A stretch of 44,233 nucleotides of DNA from contig DAOUMU010000091.1 in assembly GCA_034409055.1 (NCBI GenBank), positions 1 through 44,233 on the forward strand, written 5' to 3'. The DNA comes from DAOUMU01 sp034409055. GTDB lineage: Bacteria; Chloroflexota; Anaerolineae; 4572-78; J111. The position numbers and the translations under genes were made by a program. The notes under the pieces are model-generated. The model was not told where the DNA came from. It ran no database searches and saw nothing but the letters and a program-made list of their open reading frames with translations. Shown here one piece after another: positions 40,968 through 44,233 of this stretch (its first letter is position 1; every line of letters begins with the position of its first letter).

Positions 40968-41124
40968 AGTTCCAGAATTTAAATGCTCCCAAAACTGTAT
41001 CGTCCGCGTGTTACGTGTTGCGTGTTGCGTGAGGGTTTTCGGCCAAATTTAACACGCAGCACGCAACACGCAGCACGATTTTGGGAGCATTACCCGTACC
41101 GGGCACAGGTATTTTTCTGGAACT
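40968..41124. mobile_element. 157-bp nested palindromic (MITE-like) element
   Basis: Ends AGTTCCAGAA (40968-40977) and TTCTGGAACT (41115-41124). Next inner pair: ATGCTCCCAAAA (from 40982) and TTTTGGGAGCAT (ending 41092). The core is a degenerate inverted repeat of GTGTTGCGTG and CACGCAACAC words (41008-41075). It has no coding capacity. It lies directly before the broken toxin-antitoxin remnant. Confidence 0.75.
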
Positions 41125-41144
41125 GCCTAATTTGAGGTCGATCT

Positions 41145-41359
41145 ATGAGTTTGGTCATTGTTGATACTCCCATTCCATTAAAAAAGGATGTGGACGGTGT
41201 TGTGCGCGTTGGCAATACCCGTGTCACATTAGATACATTGTACGTATTCAAGATGTCGGCCTATCAGGTGCAGATGATCCGACGGTATTAGAATGGGCGG
41301 CACAACAAGGTCGGGTATTGTTGACCCACGATGTCAGTATGATAACCAAGTATGCCTAA
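41145..41359 (+). pseudogene. Fused remains of a DUF433 antitoxin / DUF5615 toxin pair
   Basis: ATG 41145 opens a frame whose first ~31 codons (DTPIPLKKDVDGVVRVGNTR + VTLDTL) are the start of a DUF433-type antitoxin. From 41243, in another frame, 38 codons read RIQDVGLSGADDPTVLEWAA + QQGRVLLTHDVSMITKYA and stop at 41357: the C-terminal part of a DUF5615 PIN-like toxin, with the THD acid motif. In intact pairs the genes are adjacent, so a deletion has removed the antitoxin's end and the toxin's start. Neither product can be functional. Confidence 0.75.
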
Positions 41360-41432
41360 TTATTTTAGGCCAAATTTCCTGGGGGGAAGACATTGACTCT
41401 ATGACTTGACTGGAAAACTGAAAGGTAAACTG

Positions 41433-43562
41433 ATGCCAAACCACCGACTAACAACACGAACTGTCATCATCACGGTTTCTATCTCTCTGTTGTTCTTGAT
41501 TACAAATACGGTCCAGGCTGGCGATGGTCTATGGCACAGCTTAGGACCAGAGGGTGGTCTCATTCAAATCCTCGCCATTGATCCGCAGAATCCGCAGATA
41601 TTATATGCAGGCACCACCGGCGGCGGTATGTTCAAGAGCACTGATGGCGGCGACAATTGGCAGCCGGTCAATAATGGTCTCATGGGGGATGGACCGCCCG
41701 CCATTCAAGTGTTTGCCATTGATCCGCTGAATCCACAGAACCTGTATGCCGGCAAATCAGGAGAACTTTCTCCTCCTGGAGTATTCAAAAGTACAAACGG
41801 TGGGGAAAATTGGACCACAGCCGATACCGGTCTGCCGAATGATAGATACTTCTACAACCTGCTAATTGACCCGCAGACGCCGCAAACGCTCTATGCCGTT
41901 GCCTGCTGCTATGGAATATATAAAAGCACCGATGGGGGGAACAATTGGAGTGCTATTGACGCTGGCATAGGTAATTGGGGCATCAGTGATTTAGTAATCG
42001 ACCCCCAGACACCCCAAACGCTCTACCTTCTTTCAGGTGCTGGCTTGTATAAGAGCCTTGATGGGGGTGACAACTGGGATGTCGTCAATACCGATTTTGA
42101 CCTTAGACTGGCCAGCATTTTGGCCCTTGATCCACGGACGCCGCAAACGCTGTATGCTGTCATCATTAAATTCGTTTCCCCAGATCCTGATACCTATACC
42201 AGTAGGATGTTAAAGAGTGTGGATGGGGGGAGTAATTGGAGTCCCAGTGACAATAGCCAGCTCAACACCAAAGTCAATAATCTGGCCATTGACCCGCAAA
42301 CGCCGCAGACGATGTACGTGACCACCGATGACGGAGTATACAAGAGTACAACGGGTGGTAGCAATTGGTCGGCCATTAACGACGGTATACCCAGCCGCCC
42401 CGTTCAAGCTTTGGCCATTAATCCGGTAACACCGCAAATTTTGTATGTCGGCGTTCACGGGCTGATGGAGGGTAATGGACGAAATGGTGTCTATAAGAGC
42501 ACGGATGGCGGAGACAGTTGGTATGCAACAAATTCGGGTTTAACAAACAAGTTTATTAGCACCCTGGCTATCACTCCCGAAACACAGCCAACGCTCTATG
42601 CCGGCACCTACGGCCTCGGTCTCTTCAAGAGCACCGACGGCGGCCACACTTGGGCTTTTGCCGATAACGATCTGCCCAGGCCATATATCCAGGCTTTGGT
42701 GTTTGACTCACATACACCGGCCACGCTTTATGTCAGTACCGGTGACGGGCTGTTTAAGAGTACGGATGCGGGGAGTAGTTGGCAGCCAGCCAGCACCGGT
42801 CTGCCCGAATCGGCATATGTTGAAGCTTTGATCGTTGACCCTCAGGTCCCTGACATTCTCTATGCCGCTCATCTAGATTACGGTCTTATGGCTGGTCAAG
42901 TATTCAAAAGTGTCAATGGAGGGGCTAGTTGGAACTCGAGTAACGCCGGTTTACCTGACGATTGCTTCGTTCGTACCATCGCCATTGACCCGCAAACACC
43001 ACAAACGCTTTATGCTGGAACAAGCAACGGTGACGCCGGCTGTGGCATCTATAAGAGCAGTGATGGCGGCGACAATTGGAGTCCGGTGAACAGCGGTTTG
43101 CCGAGCGTGGCTGATCCTGGTCTATTTGTCAGGATCAACGCCCTGGCAATCGATCCCCAAGCACCCTCGACCCTGTATGCTGGGTTAGGTAGTTCTTTCG
43201 AAGGTGATGAGGTCGGGCTTTACAAAACTGTAGACGGTGGTGATACCTGGCAGCGGACCGGTAACGGCTTGCCTGAGGTGCCGATCACGGGACTAGCCAT
43301 TGATCCCCAATCTCCAAACATCCTTTACGCTAGTACATTTAACATCTGGGGCGGCTATGGGGGTCATGGAGTATACCAAAGTACGGATAGTGGTAATAGT
43401 TGGCATCCAATCAATACCGGCCTGACCAATCCATTTGTCTTTCCTCTGGCGATTGATCCACTCTCGCCGCAGAAACTCTACGCAGGTACATTCGGTGGTG
43501 GAGTCTCTGTTGTCAATCTATCGGTAACATATATTTATCTGCCGGTCATATCAGGTGACTAA
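41433..43562 (+). CDS. Secreted YCF48/sortilin-type BNR repeat protein
   Basis: A 709-aa exported protein. The signal peptide is at 1-~30 (TVIITVSISLLFLITNTVQA). The rest is ~14 repeats of about 45-50 residues of the form AIDPQTPQTLYAGT-x-GIYKSTDGGDNWSPVNSGLP, with the Asp-box-like S-T-D-G-G-x-x-W of BNR/sortilin propellers. The C-terminus (VVNLSVTYIYLPVISGD) contains the short YLPVI ending common on surface proteins of Chloroflexota, as far as I recall. The start is ATG 41433 (AAAGG upstream) rather than a TTG 27 bases earlier. It has no catalytic residues that I can identify and probably binds protein or carbohydrate outside the cell. Confidence 0.85.
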   Translation: MPNHRLTTRTVIITVSISLLFLITNTVQAGDGLWHSLGPEGGLIQILAIDPQNPQILYAGTTGGGMFKSTDGGDNWQPVNNGLMGDGPPAIQVFAIDPLNPQNLYAGKSGELSPPGVFKSTNGGENWTTADTGLPNDRYFYNLLIDPQTPQTLYAVACCYGIYKSTDGGNNWSAIDAGIGNWGISDLVIDPQTPQTLYLLSGAGLYKSLDGGDNWDVVNTDFDLRLASILALDPRTPQTLYAVIIKFVSPDPDTYTSRMLKSVDGGSNWSPSDNSQLNTKVNNLAIDPQTPQTMYVTTDDGVYKSTTGGSNWSAINDGIPSRPVQALAINPVTPQILYVGVHGLMEGNGRNGVYKSTDGGDSWYATNSGLTNKFISTLAITPETQPTLYAGTYGLGLFKSTDGGHTWAFADNDLPRPYIQALVFDSHTPATLYVSTGDGLFKSTDAGSSWQPASTGLPESAYVEALIVDPQVPDILYAAHLDYGLMAGQVFKSVNGGASWNSSNAGLPDDCFVRTIAIDPQTPQTLYAGTSNGDAGCGIYKSSDGGDNWSPVNSGLPSVADPGLFVRINALAIDPQAPSTLYAGLGSSFEGDEVGLYKTVDGGDTWQRTGNGLPEVPITGLAIDPQSPNILYASTFNIWGGYGGHGVYQSTDSGNSWHPINTGLTNPFVFPLAIDPLSPQKLYAGTFGGGVSVVNLSVTYIYLPVISGD

Positions 43563-43987
43563 CGGCCATTTTAAGGGATATTATTTGCAAAGGTGGCAGC
43601 TAACAAACCCGTTTAAGCCGAGCACCCAAGCTCGCTTTTTGTTGTTGCGGGTATCTAATTGAGGCTGATTTTCCCCGCCAAGTTGGTGTAAAATGGGGTT
43701 GTATTGGCTGATGGGGTGGCGTTTTGTGTAGTGCCTCACCTTTTTGCTGTAGGATTCGTCGCGCGCCGGCTTAACGGGGGCGTTCGATGAAACAAATATT
43801 CTAAAGCGATTCCGGAATTTAGCGAAGGGGGCAAGGTTTTGCAACAAGCACCTGGCGCCCCCAGAAAACAGTAGACGGTAGACGTTGGACGAGGATAAGG
43901 ATCCTGTCTATTGTCTACCGTCTATTTAGCCTAATGGAGATTCTTCGCTTCGCTCAGAATGACATGTAGTGAAGTCTCGTTGTAGTG
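43563..43987. other. Gene-free region with small repeats
   Basis: No gene seen. TAGACGGTAGAC (43872-43883) and GTCTACCGTCTA (43913-43924) form a hairpin with AGGATAAGGATCCT between; on the minus strand it is followed by CTGTTTTCT and could end the fhs transcript. The word GAGATTCTTCGCTTCGCTCAGAATGACA (43937-43964; quoted in parts: GAGATTCTTCGC + TTCGCTCAGAATGACA) is a third copy of the sequence inside the MITEs at 25801 and 28526. Confidence 0.5.
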
Positions 43988-44233
43988 TTAGAAGAGTCCG
44001 ACCACCTTGCCTTCCTCGTCCAGGTCTACTTGGAGAAAGACCGGCCTGGAAGGAAGTCCCGGCATCGTCCGCATCTCACCGCACAACGGGTAGATGAAGC
44101 CGGCTCCCACGCTGGCCCGCACCTCCCGAATGGGCAGCACAAAGCCTCTCGGCACTCCCTTCAAGCTCGGATCGTGGCTCAAACTCAAATGGGTCTTGGC
44201 CATACACATCGGCAGGTTGCCAAAACCGGCCTT
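43988..44233 (-). CDS. fhs: Formate-tetrahydrofolate ligase, C-terminal end (partial)
   Basis: The last 81 codons of 10-formyl-THF synthetase, which activates formate with ATP in the methyl branch of the Wood-Ljungdahl pathway and in one-carbon metabolism. The gene runs off the right edge; the visible part reads KAGFGNLPMCMAKTHLSLS, then GFVLPIREVRASVGAGFIYPLCGEMRTMPGLPSRP and ends GKVVGLF, the family's C-terminal pattern. An internal Met (44209) is not the start. It is convergent with the gene at 41433. Together with the formate dehydrogenase it points to formate use or CO2 fixation. Confidence 0.93.
   Translation of the reverse strand, partial: KAGFGNLPMCMAKTHLSLSHDPSLKGVPRGFVLPIREVRASVGAGFIYPLCGEMRTMPGLPSRPVFLQVDLDEEGKVVGLF

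Noticed and set aside
41433..43562. Tandem DNA repeats or CRISPR in the 41.4-43.6 kb region
   Set aside because: The periodicity is that of a coding sequence for a BNR/YCF48 repeat protein with an open frame and signal peptide.

Overview
The window reads as chromosomal DNA of an anaerobic bacterium, most likely a member of the Chloroflexota (Anaerolineae-like). That placement is an inference from protein style (LVIVD and YCF48-type repeat proteins, an Emo-like ETF oxidoreductase, Mvh/Hdr proteins), from many small palindromic repeats between genes, and from the combination of selenocysteine formate dehydrogenase, Mvh-type hydrogenase, heterodisulfide-reductase-like proteins and formate-tetrahydrofolate ligase. 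No rRNA or tRNA gene is present to confirm it.

Layout. (1) 0.2-1.6 kb, minus strand: housekeeping operon rpsF-ssb-rpsR with a terminator. (2) 1.9-6.5 kb: a protein of unknown function, a PAP2 membrane phosphatase, a secreted clan GH-A glycosidase-like protein whose acid/base Glu appears to be Gln, and a short divergent LarC-like protein. (3) 6.6-22.7 kb: a redox island on the plus strand. It holds a cyclic-nucleotide-binding-domain (CNBD) protein, a soluble HdrD-like protein, EtfB, EtfA, a membrane Emo-like oxidoreductase, HdrA, MvhD, MvhG, MvhA and a second CNBD protein, then a terminator, then a separately controlled HdrC-HdrB fusion with a second HdrA. (4) 22.8-24.6 kb, minus strand: an NAD-dependent epimerase and an unknown partner. 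(5) 25.3-28.5 kb: third CNBD protein, an NreB/NreC-like two-component pair and a PocR-domain regulator. (6) 28.7-35.1 kb: Tat-exported selenocysteine formate dehydrogenase (fdhA with an in-frame UGA and SECIS), fdhB, an NrfD/HybB-type membrane subunit, fdhE and a CBS-pair protein. (7) 36-43.6 kb: two large secreted beta-propeller-type repeat proteins, a small lipoprotein, a truncated gene and the fused remains of a toxin-antitoxin pair. (8) Right edge, minus strand: the 3' end of fhs.

How it may work together. FdhABC would oxidise or make formate at the outer membrane face, MvhAGD would handle H2, and two HdrA flavoproteins with EtfAB, Emo and HdrCB could bifurcate or confurcate electrons between ferredoxin, a low-potential donor and the menaquinone pool. 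Fhs would feed formate into the methyl branch of the Wood-Ljungdahl pathway. The links between these parts are inferred from gene order and shared regulation.

The most notable structures are regulatory. A ~100-bp cassette (promoter-like -35, conserved hairpin, Shine-Dalgarno) occurs four times directly before four genes of the island. Triplets of TTTGTGA-N6-TCACAAA type operators with 21-22 bp phasing sit in three homologous long leaders, and a single perfect copy lies upstream of fdhA. All three CNBD proteins lack a DNA-binding domain. Mobile palindromic elements, one with a perfect 8-bp target duplication, have landed in or near several of these control regions.
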